NCBI RefSeq assembly: GCF_019320115.1 | Contig: NC_089582.1 | Coordinates: 123,839,259-123,903,258 of the forward strand | DNA length: 64,000 bases | Direction of reading: 5' to 3' | Source of the DNA: Miscanthus floridulus | Taxonomy: Eukaryota > Streptophyta > Magnoliopsida > Poales > Poaceae | Shown here: positions 9,382-21,900 of the stretch, in pieces | Layout of the letters: each line of letters starts with the position of its first letter | Numbering within the stretch: the first letter of the stretch is position 1 | The notes under the pieces: model-generated | What the model saw: only the letters and a program-made list of their open reading frames with translations | The model's database searches: none | What the model was told of the DNA's origin: nothing | Program-made: the position numbers and the translations under genes

Positions 9382-10727
9382 TGTCGGTGTTTTCGACCGG
9401 CGAGTCCTCAACCAACTAGTAAATTTGTACTGCGTGTTCCCAATCTCGGATGGTGATGCAAAGAGACATAAGGTTTATACTGGTTCAGGCAATAGGTGCC
9501 ATACGTCCAGTCCATGAGATCGATCTTGTATTCCTTGCACCGAGGTGCTCGTAGTAGGGGATTACAAGCAGGGCGAGAGAGGGAGCTAGTCCCAGGTCTC
9601 TACGTGGGGTGGTGTGGTTTGCTTGAGATGTTGATCTCAAGCAGCCGGGAAGTGCGCGTGTTTGTCTGAGCGTCTATGCATGAGTTTGTCGTGTGTGCAT
9701 AGGCCTAATCATGAACGTCCGATTCTCCTCGTCCCTAGAAACGGCCCCGGTCCCCCCTTTTATAGTTGAAGGAGGGACAGGGGTGATACATGTGTTAACT
9801 ACGCGACGTCGTGCGAACAAAGGCGGCATGTCCGAGCCCTGTAGCCTGTTGCTGTGGCGGCATGGTCGACGATGTAGTTCTGTCCTTGATGCACTCGGGC
9901 GATGCGCCGGTCATATCCGATCTTGTGCGACGTGGGAGCTCCAGTGATAGCTTGAAGCAGGGCGTGGCGGTCGACGTGCCGGTCACTGTGTGTTGACCGC
10001 GTGATGAGTCGAGGCTTAGTTGATGCCAAGGCTGAGCCGTCGTGGGGGCTCGGCGGGCGCGAATCCCGAGGTTGCCGAGACCCTGAAGTGGATTGCCGAG
10101 GCTTGGAGGGAGCAGTTGGGTCCCGTACACTGATTCCGAGGCTCTTGTGACCCGGACTTGACTCCCCACGCCGTGTTGTTCCTTGGGCAGGGGTTAGGTA
10201 GCACAGTGTAGTGCGGGCGCTGGTCGTGGGCACAGCACTAGAGCACAGTGGCCGGGAACCCCTGCCCCGTTCTGTCCTGGACGGTATGGTGTTGATGTGA
10301 CTTTCTGTCTCGTCGGCCGCTCCGCTGTGTCGAGCCGTCGTCCGGCTGACATCGCGGGAGTGGTTGGTCGTATTAATTGGACGCGACGCTCTGTCGGGGA
10401 GATCGATTGAGGCAGAGGCGACGGGTCATTGTCGAGCGGTCTCGAGCGAGACGGAGAATCAGCATCTCGTCCGAGGCTTTACGTGCGGGGCCTCGGGCAA
10501 GACGGAGAATCGGTCCCCCGTTCGAGGCGTGCGAGGCCTCGAGCGAGGCGGAGATTTGGCAGGCCGTCTGAGGCCTTTCGTGCGAGGCCTCGAGCGAGGC
10601 GGAGAGCCGGTGGCCTCGGACAAGGCTAGGGGTTAGCCAAGGGTTCATTTCTTGGCTTTGATTTTGATGGGGTCTAAGCGATTTTTTCGGTATACGCTTA
10701 GGGGACCCCGTTTTAAGGTACCCGACA
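9382..10727 (-). mobile_element. Solo LTR, gypsy-type, 1,346 bp, TSD GGGGT
   Basis: The sequence starts TGTCGGTGTTTTCGACC and ends GGTACCCGACA (plus strand). Perfect five-base duplications GGGGT lie at 9377-9381 and 10728-10732. No internal retrotransposon domain lies between them, so it is a solo LTR formed by LTR-LTR recombination. CTATAAAAGGGGGG on the minus strand near 9755-9770 is a good TATA region, which puts the element on the minus strand. The 9400-9560 part (reverse complement) is the familiar grass LTR 3' region. I infer Ty3/gypsy from the LTR style only. Confidence 0.88.
10425..10630. repeat. CpG-rich tandem repeats inside the solo LTR
   Basis: Units of roughly 50-60 bases with GCGAGGCCTCGAGCGAGG and GGCGGAGA motifs repeat about four times. 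They make chance open frames in several phases (for example 10373-11056 minus), which I do not treat as genes. Confidence 0.7.
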
Positions 10728-10732
10728 GGGGT

Positions 10733-11505
10733 CAAGGTTGCGGATCTCGCAGTGTGCGCCATAAGAAGCATGTGCGGGGAGCCATCTTCAAGGTTTCTCA
10801 CCGTCGGAGGAAGAACCGAGCATTGCTCGTGCGACGCGGAGCCTGATCGAGGAGGCGGCTTCAAGCCGAGCGTACTCGCAGGGGAGGGGATTCGCGCAGG
10901 GTGGGAGCTACGCTGGAGCACCAACCACTGGGTCGCAGGGTTGCACCGATCACATCGGCGGTGCTGCCGGATGAAAGAAGATAGAAAGGAAAGAGGAAAA
11001 AAAGGAAACTGATGTAAGAGCCCCACGTGCAAGTGTCTCATCTCATTTTTCAACATCTCTCAACTAAACTAGAGCAGGGATGATCCTGTCCCCCTCAACC
11101 ATACACAATGCAGGGACCATCCCATCCCAAAAACCTGAAATGGATTCATCACATCTCTCTCATCTCAGTACCAACACAGGCATAGCTTTCATGACATCTT
11201 AGGCAACTCCATTGTGCGTTCTAAGATCAAGCCCAATAATATAAGACTTGTCTATAAATAAAGCCAAATCACCAATAAACAAGTTTAAAGTCTAATACAT
11301 ACAACAACTAATATCTTTGTCTACTCTAAACACTGTTTTTATTCGTATGGAAAGGAAAGAGAACCGGGTGGGATAACTGGGTAGGCCCCTCAGTTGGAAA
11401 AGGAGTCTCGACCTACGTGTTGTGCTGGTTGAGGGAGGCACCAATAAGGTTAGTTTTCTCTCTCCTCAGGTAGCTCATTTGGTGGGTGATTCGCCTTATA
11501 TCTGT
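10733..11505. other. Intergenic, no gene recognised
   Basis: This is the continuation of the solo-LTR target sequence, then AT-rich DNA with CATCTCTC/CATCTCA repeats. No coding region or clear transposon boundary is seen. Confidence 0.5.
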
Positions 11506-11509
11506 CCTA

Positions 11510-11785
11510 AGGCTATTTTCAACAACAACACCTAAAATACAAGACATATTTGTCTTTTGGATAGCGTTACAGGCAAAAGGTTCAATACCTATTCGGCATC
11601 TTCTCCAACAACAAGACCCAAAATAAAATCATTTCTGCAAATGAGTTTTCAGAAGAGAGGATACTCATATTTAGGTTGTGCCTAAAATAGGTCTTCCGTA
11701 TAGGTACTCTGTTGGAGACTGATTTTAGACCTCTTGCTACCTATTTTGAATTTAAGTCTCCTTACTGGAGACAGTCTAAGTCATT
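11510..11785. mobile_element. MITE copy 1 of a ~260-bp family
   Basis: It shares an extended block with the copy at 25562-25806: ACACCTAAAATACAAGAC, CAGAAGAGAGGATACTCATAT, GGTTGTGCC, AAAATAGGTCT, TGTTGGAGACTGAT and a final GGAGACAGTCT. The inverted ends are only partly conserved. Confidence 0.7.
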
Positions 11786-12750
11786 GCAAAGAGGAGAGAG
11801 CAGAAAGCAACCGAGGGCAATACATCAGAGAGCGCACATGCTGGCATAACACCACCTTACACAATGCAAACAGTAGAAACCATTTTTTTCTTCTTTCATC
11901 CTTTCACCTTTCTTATTCTCTCACCACTGGTTGCTCATCCACCAACACAGTTTTTTATTTAGTGTAGGGCCCACCTTAGTATGTATGAGGAATTTACACG
12001 TTGGAAACTTTCTGGCTAACTAAGGACCTATTGACGTGTCAACCTTTACACTTTGCTAAGAGACAACTCCGTCTGATAAGAAGTCAACACCTTCGACTTT
12101 ATCCAAAATTTTACAATAAAGTAGTAATATTTATTGGCCAATTCGTTTCGCTGAAATTTAGCTTATGCTAATTTGTTGAAAGAGAAAAACATTGTTCGTC
12201 ACTTAAAAGTACTGCTGAAGAATAGGGCTATTATATGGAATAAATATCATTAAATAAATTATAAAATATGTTTTTTTATAATAAATCTATTTGAAAATAT
12301 AATCATTGATATCATTTTCTTAAAATTTAAGAAATTTTAACCTGTCCTAAATCTATAATTATATATGTTTTTGAACAGCGGGAGTACTCGTTTAGTGCCT
12401 TGTACTTACCCTTATATGCCTACTTGTTCAAACGCCCACTAGCATCTGCTTTGTGTGAAGATCCATATCCTAATTTTATAATATGATTTATATTAATTAG
12501 CAAATAACGATAACCAATGTCGACCACAATATACAAATTTTGTGTAGAAAATCCTTGCAGGAAAAAAAAACCCACAGATGTTTTTAATTTGTGCCTCAAA
12601 CTCGGCGGCGTGACACCAGATGGAGCGCACCTATCTCCTCTCGGACTCGCACATGTGCACATAGCAAAAAAAAAAAAGCAGGTTGGTAGAGTCTTTGTGT
12701 GCACCTAGCAAAATTGGCGCAGCACAAGTTCTCCTCTCCCCCGATTTTCG
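11786..12750. other. Intergenic; contains a Stowaway-like fragment
   Basis: No gene is seen. About 12236-12385 is AT-rich and ends in TTTGAACAGCGGGAGTACT, the reverse complement of a Stowaway-style start, so it is probably a truncated or diverged MITE. An A11 run is at 12667-12677. Confidence 0.45.
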
Positions 12751-12865
12751 CCCTGTTCGCTTTGCTTATAAGCCGTACTTTTTCATCCAACGAACAATAT
12801 TTTTCTCTTAGAACAAATCAGCCAACAATACTTTCAACTATGTCTTATCAGACAAGCGAACAGGG
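12751..12865. mobile_element. Short MITE, TIR CCCTGTTCGCTT
   Basis: The ends CCCTGTTCGCTTTGCTTATAAG and CTTATCAGACAAGCGAACAGGG form an inverted repeat. It contains ACGAACAATATTTTTCTCTTA, like the copies at 8477 and 14407. It is 115 bp with no open frame of interest. Confidence 0.78.
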
Positions 12866-14406
12866 CATTTCATGCAGCAAATGAATTCACTCACCTCCGT
12901 TGCATGCTTGCAGGTTGCAGAGACTGCACGGGGTATCTTCCACTGCAAGCCTCCTTTCTCTTCCGTTACCGTGTTACCTTCTCTAAAATGTTTACAACAA
13001 AATATGATTGATGCAAGTTTTGATCGAAAGAATCAAATTCGAATCGAGTTAGATTCAAATTGACAAGTTTGGCGAGAAAATGGAGAAAACCGGCCCATGC
13101 TGGTGTGGGCTGGGAGTTAGATAAAATCGTCCTAGGCCGGTTTCCAAACCGATCGAACCAGATTTTGACGTGTACTCGTCTGATGCTAGATAAACCCACC
13201 CAGGCTGATATTGCCTGTTTAAGTTTTGAGTTTTCTTTGATGAAAACTTGCTCGATTTTATAGGAAACTAATAAGGATACAACTATCACATCTCTCTGTA
13301 TACATCAGAGGATCACAAATGGTCGAGTGATTCAATTGATCAAAATCAATCTATTACGCTTTTACCCTATTCTTCAATTCAACTACCCCTTGCTATCCAT
13401 CACGTCTCTCGGTAAGGTTCGTTGCTTTGTAAGTGGCCTTACGAATCATAGGACACTCCAGCTATGCTCCTCCATAATGGGTTCGGAGTTCGATTCGCTT
13501 TCTCCGATGAGTTTTTTTTTTATCTTTTTGGCCTCAATAACCTCTTTTCTCACCTATGGCATCTATTTTCACAATCCTCTTGCCCATGCCCCACCTTTTT
13601 CCCTCTCTTTGGTGGCTCCCATTGTTAGATTTGTTGCCATATGAATTGTTTTCACAAGAATCGTCTTTTGGACAGCCTGACGTGCCTAAGTGGTCTATCG
13701 CCGTAGGCTTCTCTCAAAGCTCACTAGATCCGGGCCGGTCCCTAACCTCAAATCAGCCCAGAGACTCACTTGAGATCATAATATTTGGAGGAAGGAGAGG
13801 GGAGAGGAAACAAAGATTGATACAATATATTCTAATTTTTCTTTCCTTTTTCCTTTTCGGAAGCAACTTTTATCCCTTTTTCCCCTTTTTGACACGATGG
13901 AAAAGCTTCTCTCACCTACGAACGGACCCCACACATGATGGACAGCAAACCCGCATCTTCTTCTTTCTCTTGCCATGGACATCAAACCCGCCGCAGGTGG
14001 CTACGCAAGCCGCACCGGACGGGGCTGGCCACGGCCATCGGGCGGGGCAGACGGCGCCCGCTAGGGCTGCACTCAGACGGGGCTAGCTGCAGAGCAGAGG
14101 GCGCTGAGGGCGCCAGACGTGTTGAGCTCGCAACGACGGAGAAGATGTCACCGCATTGCGAACGGGAAAGAAGTCGCAGATTAAAAAGAAGGGAAAAAGA
14201 ACGAACTGTTATCTACCTAACTAGTGGTGGGTGGGTAATTTTTTTTCCCAAAAGCTAATGAAAGCTAGAGGAGAGGTGCTTTTGGATTCGTACTACGAAA
14301 AAAAATGATTTTGGGCACAAGGACATATGGCTTTTTTGGGCCTCTTGGTCATCTTTTGACTCTTGCAAAAACATAACCCCCTTGGCTAAAATCGCCCTGT
14401 TCGATT
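12866..14406. other. Intergenic, no supported gene
   Basis: Open frames here (longest 13556-14086 plus) have no recognisable domain and low-complexity T-rich translations. A short AAACCGGCCCA / GGCCGGTTT inverted motif lies at about 13087-13146. Confidence 0.4.
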
Positions 14407-14517
14407 GGGCTTGTTTGGCTGATAAGCCATGGCTGAAAGTACTGTTGGTTGATTTGGTGTAAGAGAAAAATATTATTCGTTGGCTGAAAAAATACGGCTT
14501 ATAAGCCAAACAGGCCC
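14407..14517. mobile_element. Short MITE, TIR GGGC(T/C)TGTTTGGCT
   Basis: GGGCTTGTTTGGCTGATAAGCC at the left and GGCTTATAAGCCAAACAGGCCC at the right are near-perfect inverted repeats. It is the third copy of the family at 8477 and 12751. It lies about 170 bases upstream of the F-box gene start, so it sits in that gene's promoter region. Confidence 0.8.
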
Positions 14518-14685
14518 AAACAAATAGAGTGAATATAGCCGAAAAACTTTAGCTAGCTAGAGCTTTACTTTTAAATTTTAGATACCTACAGCCGGTTTGC
14601 ATCCAAACACGCCAACTGTGTGATAGTGACGCTGCAATTGCAGAGAGACGGAGCTGGCCGCTGGCGCCTTGGGAGTTGGGACGCG

Positions 14686-16274
14686 ATGGTAGTCCGACGC
14701 CGTGGCGCGCCGCCGCCGCCCGCGCCTCGCCGTGCCACACGGTCTCAGAGCCGGGTGGACCGCATCAGCGCACTCCGGGACGACCTCCTCCTCCAGGTCC
14801 TCACCCGCCTCCGCTGCGCCCGCACCGCCGCGAGCACAGCCTTTCTCTCCCGGCGGTGGCGCCGGGTCTGGCCTTGCCTCCTGGAGGTCTCCTTCCGCGG
14901 GCTCGCGCCCAACGCGATCGCCCGGTTCACCCGCACTTCGTTGGAGGCCATCGACATCCACGTCTGCAGGGGCACGGGACATCGTGTGCTGGACGCGGGC
15001 AGCGTCACCTCCTTGCTCCACGCCGCCGCGGGTCGGTCGCCGGTAAAGCTCGCCCTCACCATCCCGGTGTTCCTATACTTCCCGGTCGATCTGCCCCGCT
15101 TCGATTTTGCCACATCGATCGAACTGGACGTGTGGGACGTCCGCTTCGCCCTGCCGGCGACGACGGAGTTCCCCAAGCTGGAGACGCTGTCCCTCTCGGG
15201 CTGCATCACGGAGCTCGCCGCCTTGGTGCCCCGCTGCCCGCGCCTGCGCGTTCTCAGCGTCACCAGGACTCCGCACGAGGTGGACACGATCACGGTGCAC
15301 TCGGCGTCGCTCCAGGAGCTCGTCGTGAGCGCGTTCCGGTCCACGTCCACCATCGACATCGTGGCGCCCGCGCTCAGGAAGCTGGCGCTGGCCTCGCACC
15401 CAGACAACAGCTTGTCGGTGGTGGCACCAATGGTGGAGGAGGTCACTTGGAGGTGCTTTTACTACTCCATGTATGTTGGGATTGGCAAAATGTGGCGTGT
15501 CTTCTCCATCAACATACGGGCGGTGGAGAAGATGGATCTCACCGACGACGACAACGGCGACGACGAGGGTAGCCATCAGCCCCGTCGTGCCCATGTCCTG
15601 TCGCTGGACATACTTGACGTTCGTCTCAGTCTCTCGTGCTCATTCATCTCCTAGCTAGCTTCCTGGACTTTTAACTGGCTTCTAAAGTGTTGTCTGCTGC
15701 CGATTGTTTTGTAGACCCCTTATCCTTCACAGAGGGATTTTGCAGAAGAATTGGAGAAAATCTCTGTTACCACCTTCTCTGTCCTAGATCTGAAGATCGC
15801 AACATGGAGCCATGTTCTTGGACCACTGCTGTTGAACCTGCTTCGGATTTGCACTGCAGTGGAAAGGCTTGACATGGTTCTTGTGGATACCCCGGTACCT
15901 ATCTACTCTCTTTAAATACGTCTAGTGATTGTGTATTTGCAGTGCAATTAATACATTATATATGGTACATTTTGTTCTAGGTGCAAGTGACAGACTCTTG
16001 CGACAAATGGTGCCCTTGTCAGGAGAATAATAGGAAATGGAGAATAATAGGTGCAAGTGACAGACTCTCGATCGATCTCACAGAAGTGCAGATCGAAGGA
16101 TTCAAAGGTGATGATGATGAAATCGATTTCCTCAAAATGCTCTTCAGATGTGCCCCCATGCTTGAGACGATGACTCTGAAATTGTCTGACGAGGTCACTG
16201 ATGACTGGTACAATATATTCCTCGACACCGTCCAGGAGTACCCTTATGTGAATTCGAGCGTTTGTATCGGTTGA
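14686..16274 (+). CDS. F-box/FBD-like protein, intact three-exon gene
   Basis: Exons 14686-15618, 15733-15894 and 15981-16274 join in phase 0 with GT-AG borders and give 462 residues. I chose ATG 14686 (MVVRRRG) because it is the first ATG in frame before the F-box. Residues about 24-65 form the F-box (VDRISALRDDLLLQVL ... LSRRWRRVW), which binds SKP1 in SCF ubiquitin ligases. Then come leucine-rich repeat-like strands (LETLSLSGC, LVPRCPRLRVLSV, SASLQELVV). Exon 3 encodes an FBD-like end (EIDFLKMLFRCAPMLETMTL). The family selects unknown targets for ubiquitination. Two paralogues lie at 25805-27584 and 45370-47066 with the same exon plan. Oddity: a 20-base repeat at the start of exon 3 duplicates the splice acceptor (15979 and 16049). 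Expression is not shown. Confidence 0.85.
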
Positions 16275-16853
16275 TTAGTATTTAGAATGCTTCAAGCTAC
16301 AGTAAGAATCGTTGTGGTCAGTCGTTAACTTTTTTATTTAGAGACTAGTCGAAACCCAAACCTTGTGGTTTATCGTTGTTAGCAATGTATGTGCCTGCAG
16401 TATCATGCTTAGAAACTTATGCAGTTAAGTTAGTTTCTTCCATGTTGTATGGATTTTTATCATGCGTTGGAAACTGCCACTGCCAGATCCCTACTTTTGT
16501 GCTGTGCTGCATTTCTTCTAGTTCCTCGCTCGCCTAAACTGAGTGTTTGGCTGTTGCGCATTGCGCTACTGCTTACAACGACCTGCGTGCTCCTTTGTGC
16601 TGATGGCGCGGCTTTTGGACCTTCTGTCTAGGTGGTAGTTCCAAAAATAACGTATCTTGACATACTGTAGCATCCATTATGCTATTATTTTCCAGGCCTC
16701 TATAGCTAGCGCTTAATGAGACTGATCTAGCGGTGGTTGTTTAGTCCTTGTGGTTCACTGCTGCCACGCCATCTCATTAAGTATAATTTTTTTTTTACAT
16801 TTTAAACTTTTGTTAGCGCGTGAGATGTGTTTCTCAAAACTCGAAATTTTTAG
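16275..16853. other. 3' flank of F-box gene, no further gene seen
   Basis: No coding exon is recognised. The region presumably includes the 3' UTR; several TTTTATTT and AATGTAT stretches could serve in polyadenylation but none is decisive. Confidence 0.4.
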
Positions 16854-17140
16854 GCCCCGATTGGCACCACTCCACTTTACCAGTGAATTAATTTTTTTTT
16901 CTTCAGCTCCACGAACAACCCTACGTGTGCAGCTAAAGCTGTTTTGTTAAATTGTTTGGCAAACAACTCCATGTATAGAGCTCCTTGAAACATGCTCTCA
17001 CAGAATCTCATACAGGGTCCAGCAGAGCGGCGAAGCTACTATTTTTAAGCACAGTTTGGTAGGACTCCTCTCCAGTGCGGAAGAGCCCTACCAAACGATT
17101 TAACGGCTCCATCTTCTCCGGAGGAGTTCTACCAAACAAG
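16854..17140. mobile_element. Probable MITE with imperfect ~20-bp TIR
   Basis: The left end CCCCGATTGGCACCACTCC resembles the reverse complement of the right end (CCTTGTTTGGTAGAACTCC). The inside carries complementary TTTGGTAGGACTCC and GCTCC-rich blocks, a common grass MITE pattern. Boundaries are approximate. Confidence 0.5.
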
Positions 17141-17612
17141 GGTTTAACTCAATCTCTCATGCATCACTTAGGACATGTTTGGAACTCAAGAATAAATGAA
17201 TCATATAGGAATTCCATCTACCTGTAAAATGAAAGGTATCATCTGTATAACCGGTAGACAAAAGGTACCTTCCCTCTACCGTGTAGAACGATTAGTTTTT
17301 AAAAATCATTTTTTCTAACTAATCGTACTACGGTAGAACAATTTCTTTGCTTTTCGTCCTACGATAAGACAATTAGTGCACCGGGAGACGACTTAGTTAT
17401 TGGACAAACATCAAGAAAAACAGAATTAAAACTCGCTCGTCTTCTCCATTGCCTTAGAATAGGTCCATAAATTTACTGTTTCATCACATCCAACTAATCA
17501 TATGATCCTCAAGCATTCAGATACAACATGGTTTTTTCAACACATGATATTAAATCCAGATATAAATATTTGCCAAACAAATTCCAATAACAACATAGTC
17601 TAGAGATAGTAC
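17141..17612. other. Intergenic; small inverted repeats only
   Basis: A short palindromic area around 17265-17395 contains CTACCGT...ACGGTAG-like pairs. The last 100 bases resemble AT-rich retroelement interior. No gene. Confidence 0.4.
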
Positions 17613-18410
17613 GTGGCAGAACCGCTCGAAATAACACGTTTTCAGAGGCGCTCGTCTTCCACTAGATACTAAGCACCTCGAAAGAGAGCTATATCGGACA
17701 GTTCCATCGAGCACACCCCAAGGGAGAACTCAAAAATCCACATCTTTCCATCAGGATCATAAATGAGAGAATAAAGTTTACAACATTCTTACGTCATTTC
17801 TTACATCACTTTATTACAGTAATAGAATATTACCTCAATTGATTATAACATGGGAATATAACAATATTATTAGAGTTACAGAGGAAGCAAGATTAATTTA
17901 ATGACATGGTGGAGCATTAACATAGCGGACATTTTTATATAAGAGATGCTAGCAGATTTTACATTTTTTTCTTATAAAAATATTTAGTGAGGGTTATAAA
18001 TAAACACTACGGTAATAGTGGGAAATAAATCATCTCTGAGCCCATCAGGAGGTTTTCACACACAAGAGTCAGCTCTACGTATCCTCCGGTTACCTGCAAC
18101 AGGGGGATAAAACCTTGAGTACTCGATGATACTCAGCAAGACTTACCCGACAGGAGGAAAACAAGACTCCAAGAATATACAAGGCTTATTTGGCTCGTGG
18201 GTTATTGCATCTGCGGAAGCATTACTAAACGTGCGTCCTTATATTCAATTTTATTAGCAGTCATCATTAGTTCATTAACTAACATTCTATGTAAGCACTT
18301 ATACTTCTTTCAAGCAGGTGGTAACTAATCAGAACCATTTTACCATCTTTCATATTCCAGTTTTTACTACGTTGCTAGACCATAGCCAAGTCGGTACCGT
18401 CTCACAGAAA
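17613..18410 (+). repeat. Left arm of a large inverted repeat (~800 bp)
   Basis: The arm starts GTGGCAGAACCGC and ends CTCACAGAAA. Its reverse complement is found as the right arm at 18479-18936 continued at 23387-23686, after removing the CACTA element. Long shared stretches include CCATCAGGATCATAAATGAG, TTACCTCAATTGATTATAAC and GGGTTATTGCATCTGCGGAA. The sequence is retroelement-like interior (ACTCAGCAAGACTTACCCGA is common in grass repeats) and carries no protein domain. Confidence 0.85.
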
Positions 18411-18936
18411 CCGGGTGATTACCTATCACTTGCGAGAGATAGAAAAGTCGAGTGATTACCTGTCTCATAGAATCGCCGTTTCTGTGAGATGGTACCGCTT
18501 GGCTACGGTCTAACACCGTAGTAAGAACTGAAATATGAAAGATGGTAAAATAGTTCTGATTGCTTACCACCTGATTGAAAGAAGCATAGGTGAAGGATAT
18601 GCATAGGCGCACGTTTAGTAATGCTTCCGTAGATGCAATAACCCACAAGCCAAATAAGCCTTGCATATCCTTGGAGTCTTTTCTTTTCCTCCTATCGGGT
18701 AAGTCTTGCTGAGTACAATCGAGTACTCAGGGTTTTATTTCCCTTGTTGCAGGTGATTGGAGAATACTTAGAGCTGACTCTTGTGTGTGAAAACCTCCGG
18801 TGGGCTTAGAGAGGATTTCTTTCACGCTACAACCGTAGTGTATATTTATAACCCTTACTAAAGGTTTTTATAAGAAAAGATGTAAAATCTTCTAGCATCT
18901 CTTGTATATAAATGTCCACTATGTTAATGCTCCATC

Positions 18937-21900
18937 CACTACACCACAACACTAATATAGCGTCACACGTGTGTCGTTGTAAATATACTAATACCGTTGA
19001 ACCATCGGTCGGTATAGCTAGCCCACGGACTAAGTGTCGACAAATGTACATTTTACATCGAACGATCGGTCGGTATAGATATTTGTGTGTACCGTCAAAC
19101 AATCAATCGGGACAGATAAATAAAGAGGATGAACCTTTGGTCGCTGTAGCTCTCAAAAAATAAAGGAGGCCCAGAAAACGTCAAAAAGGCCCATTCGTGG
19201 AGAAATCCTAAGGTCCAAATACCACGCTCTCCAAACCCTACCTCTTCGTTGCTCAGTCTCTAGCTTCCCAACTCCGCTGCCTCTGTCACCTACTCCTGCG
19301 CCCTCCACCAAATCACCGCTGCCCAAATTCGCCGTCGCTGCCGCCGCCCAACTCTCACCCGTGCTCTTGATGTCCTGCCATCTGCCCCTCTCAGATCCGC
19401 TTGTGGCTAGCAGCGCAGCGTGGCTTGACCCGACGGTAGCTCCTGGTGGTTCACACAGCCAGCGGCGCTCCATGGGTAGCTTCCTCTCCCGGTATCGGTT
19501 CCCGTCCTCCTCCCCCTCCCAGATCCTACACCATACCTGGATCCATCGTAGGCAGCCCTCATCGTCGCCCACCCTCCATTCTGTGGATCTCGTGCTGCGT
19601 CCTCGACCTCGCCATGACCTGGTCCTCCGTTGGTGCTCGGTCCCCTCCAATCTGCCGCCGTTCGCAAGTTTCTGTGCCGACTGCTCCCTCTCTAGGCTGT
19701 GACCGTGATGCACGTCTTCCTATCCCTCCCCTCTCAAATCTGTAGGCCTTGTCTACGTCCTCTATCTGGTGAATGATTTTGGTTTGATTGAATAGCTTCT
19801 ACAAGTAGATAGGCCAATCACTGATGTGTTTAACAGAAAGATTTTGGTCTGTCTAGAGATTGCTTTTCTTCCTTTCATAGTTCATACTACTACAATATCT
19901 ACTGAAAGCCATGAGAACTATTGAGCAAGTCTATCAATTTGGGAAAAATGATAATGTCTTTGTTTTACTTTGTTTCTTGTAGCAAGTGTCACGTTACAAG
20001 TACTAACTGAGTCACCGATACATACCTTGTATTAGATTTATTTTTGTGAACTTAAGTTATCATTAGTGCATATGAATTGATATCATGACAACCTTATGAT
20101 ATGAACATATAGTATGATATTCACTATGCCAAAACTACAAAAAGAGGACACCTAATTCGGTGTATCTAACTGACGCTTGTTCCATGCAGGCATGAGTTAC
20201 TAGGTTTGTTTCAGAGAACCAATTTGTCAGTTCTTAAATTAGATGGCTGCAGCAGGCTTTGGTTTTATCAGTATTAGCTCTTCAAGCCTTTCAACGCTTT
20301 GGATATCAGGTCTTTGTTCTCTTACCAAAGTGGTATGTTAAGATGTTCCTACAATTTATTTGCTATGCAATTCTCTAATCTATTATGAGGACCATATCTA
20401 TTTCGAATTGAGTTATTCTCAATAAAAAGTCTTGTTCAGTGATGGTCCAACAACTATTTAAACTGTTGGTGTACAAATTGAACTTCTGATGTATCATTGA
20501 AGTATTTATAAGAATGTTGAATAGGGAACATATCTGCGCATGTGTTGTTCTTATATAATCTACAAATATGAGGATAACACCAGTTTATTGCATTGGAAAA
20601 TATCAATTCTCATGTACCAACTACAAGCTAACCTCACAGATCGGAATACAGTCCACCTTAAGTGAAAAAACTAAATTTGAGAGGCTTGCCTTTGGTATTT
20701 ATTGATTATGATATACTAGCTGTAAATGTGTAGAAATTAGGAATCAAGAAATATTTCAAAAAAAATTACAAAAAAAATTATAGCGTTGTCTCAGCCTTGG
20801 TCAAGTTAAACTTGTATGCCTGACTATTTGGTTCAAGTAATCTCCTCTCATTACTCTTGACTGCTGAGCTCAAAGTCCCATGTTTTTGCTAAACAAATTG
20901 CTCTCTTGTGTCAGTGTTCTTGGGTCTTGGCTCTAAGTTTCTCTTGAGCTAGCCTCACAGATCGGAATACAGTCCACCTTAAGTGAAAAAACAAAGTTTG
21001 AGAGGCTTGCCTTTGGTATTTATTGATTATGACATACTAGCTGCAAATAATACCTGACATAGCTTTCAAATACACTTTATTATCTGCATCCAATTAACTT
21101 ATTTTCCTTTGAACTTTACAACTATTTCATTTGTTCATAACTTTTTGTTTATTTTTCTATGAAAAGTGTGTCTGGTTGGATTTGTTTGACCTCTTGGTGT
21201 TTATATACATGTTAGTAAAGCTGGCCTGTAAAGGCATCAAGTAAAGAGCAGATCACTTCAGGTAATCCAGCATTGGCTAACAACTTGAAGTGTGTAGGAT
21301 TTCCTTATTATGTAAATCGTCAATCTTGTGTTTGTTTATAGGAGGAGGAAATTAAATTGTATAGATCTTGATCTGAAATGTAGGGCAGCATGTGTTGCCC
21401 TATAATTGCTTTACAAAATGGCCAACTAGCAATACAAAATGGCAGCTTATTATGATATATTTGGCTCAAGTAATTGAAACAAATAATTTTAGTAAAATCC
21501 ACATGTTAGATGATTTAAACCACACAATGCCCTAATTCACATTTGTATATGAATTATGACAATTTTTAGATTTTCATGAACTGCTTTCATCTCTTTAAGT
21601 TATGGATTTCCATCTTGACAACCTCCAAATAAATAACAATTTAGGGGTGGCTGCTAAATCCAGTACCTGTATTTGAAATTTTGTCCATGTATGTGTTGTA
21701 GACAACCATATCCTCTAATTTTGTTTAACATAATTAACCCGCTTCCATCGACTACTGCAGCACCAGAGTTTTTTATGCATGAGTGATTGACAAGTTTGCT
21801 CAGAGATAAAATAGCTTCTAGATCATACTCATATAAAAAACCTCCAGCTAAATCAAACATAGCCTTCCATGCATGTTTCCCTGTCAATACCTGGAGCCTA

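Noticed and set aside
10373..11056. 227-codon minus-strand open frame
   Set aside because: It runs from flanking DNA into a CpG-rich tandem array of the solo LTR; several other frames are open over the same repeats and no domain is seen.
14676..15594. Large open frames overlapping the first F-box gene on both strands
   Set aside because: They are shadows in GC-rich sequence; the F-box, leucine-rich strands and splice phases belong to the frame starting at 14686.
19153..19713. 186-codon minus-strand open frame in the CACTA
   Set aside because: The composition follows a GC-rich leader and no domain is recognised; the plus strand looks more like a captured 5' gene region. Kept only as a comment.
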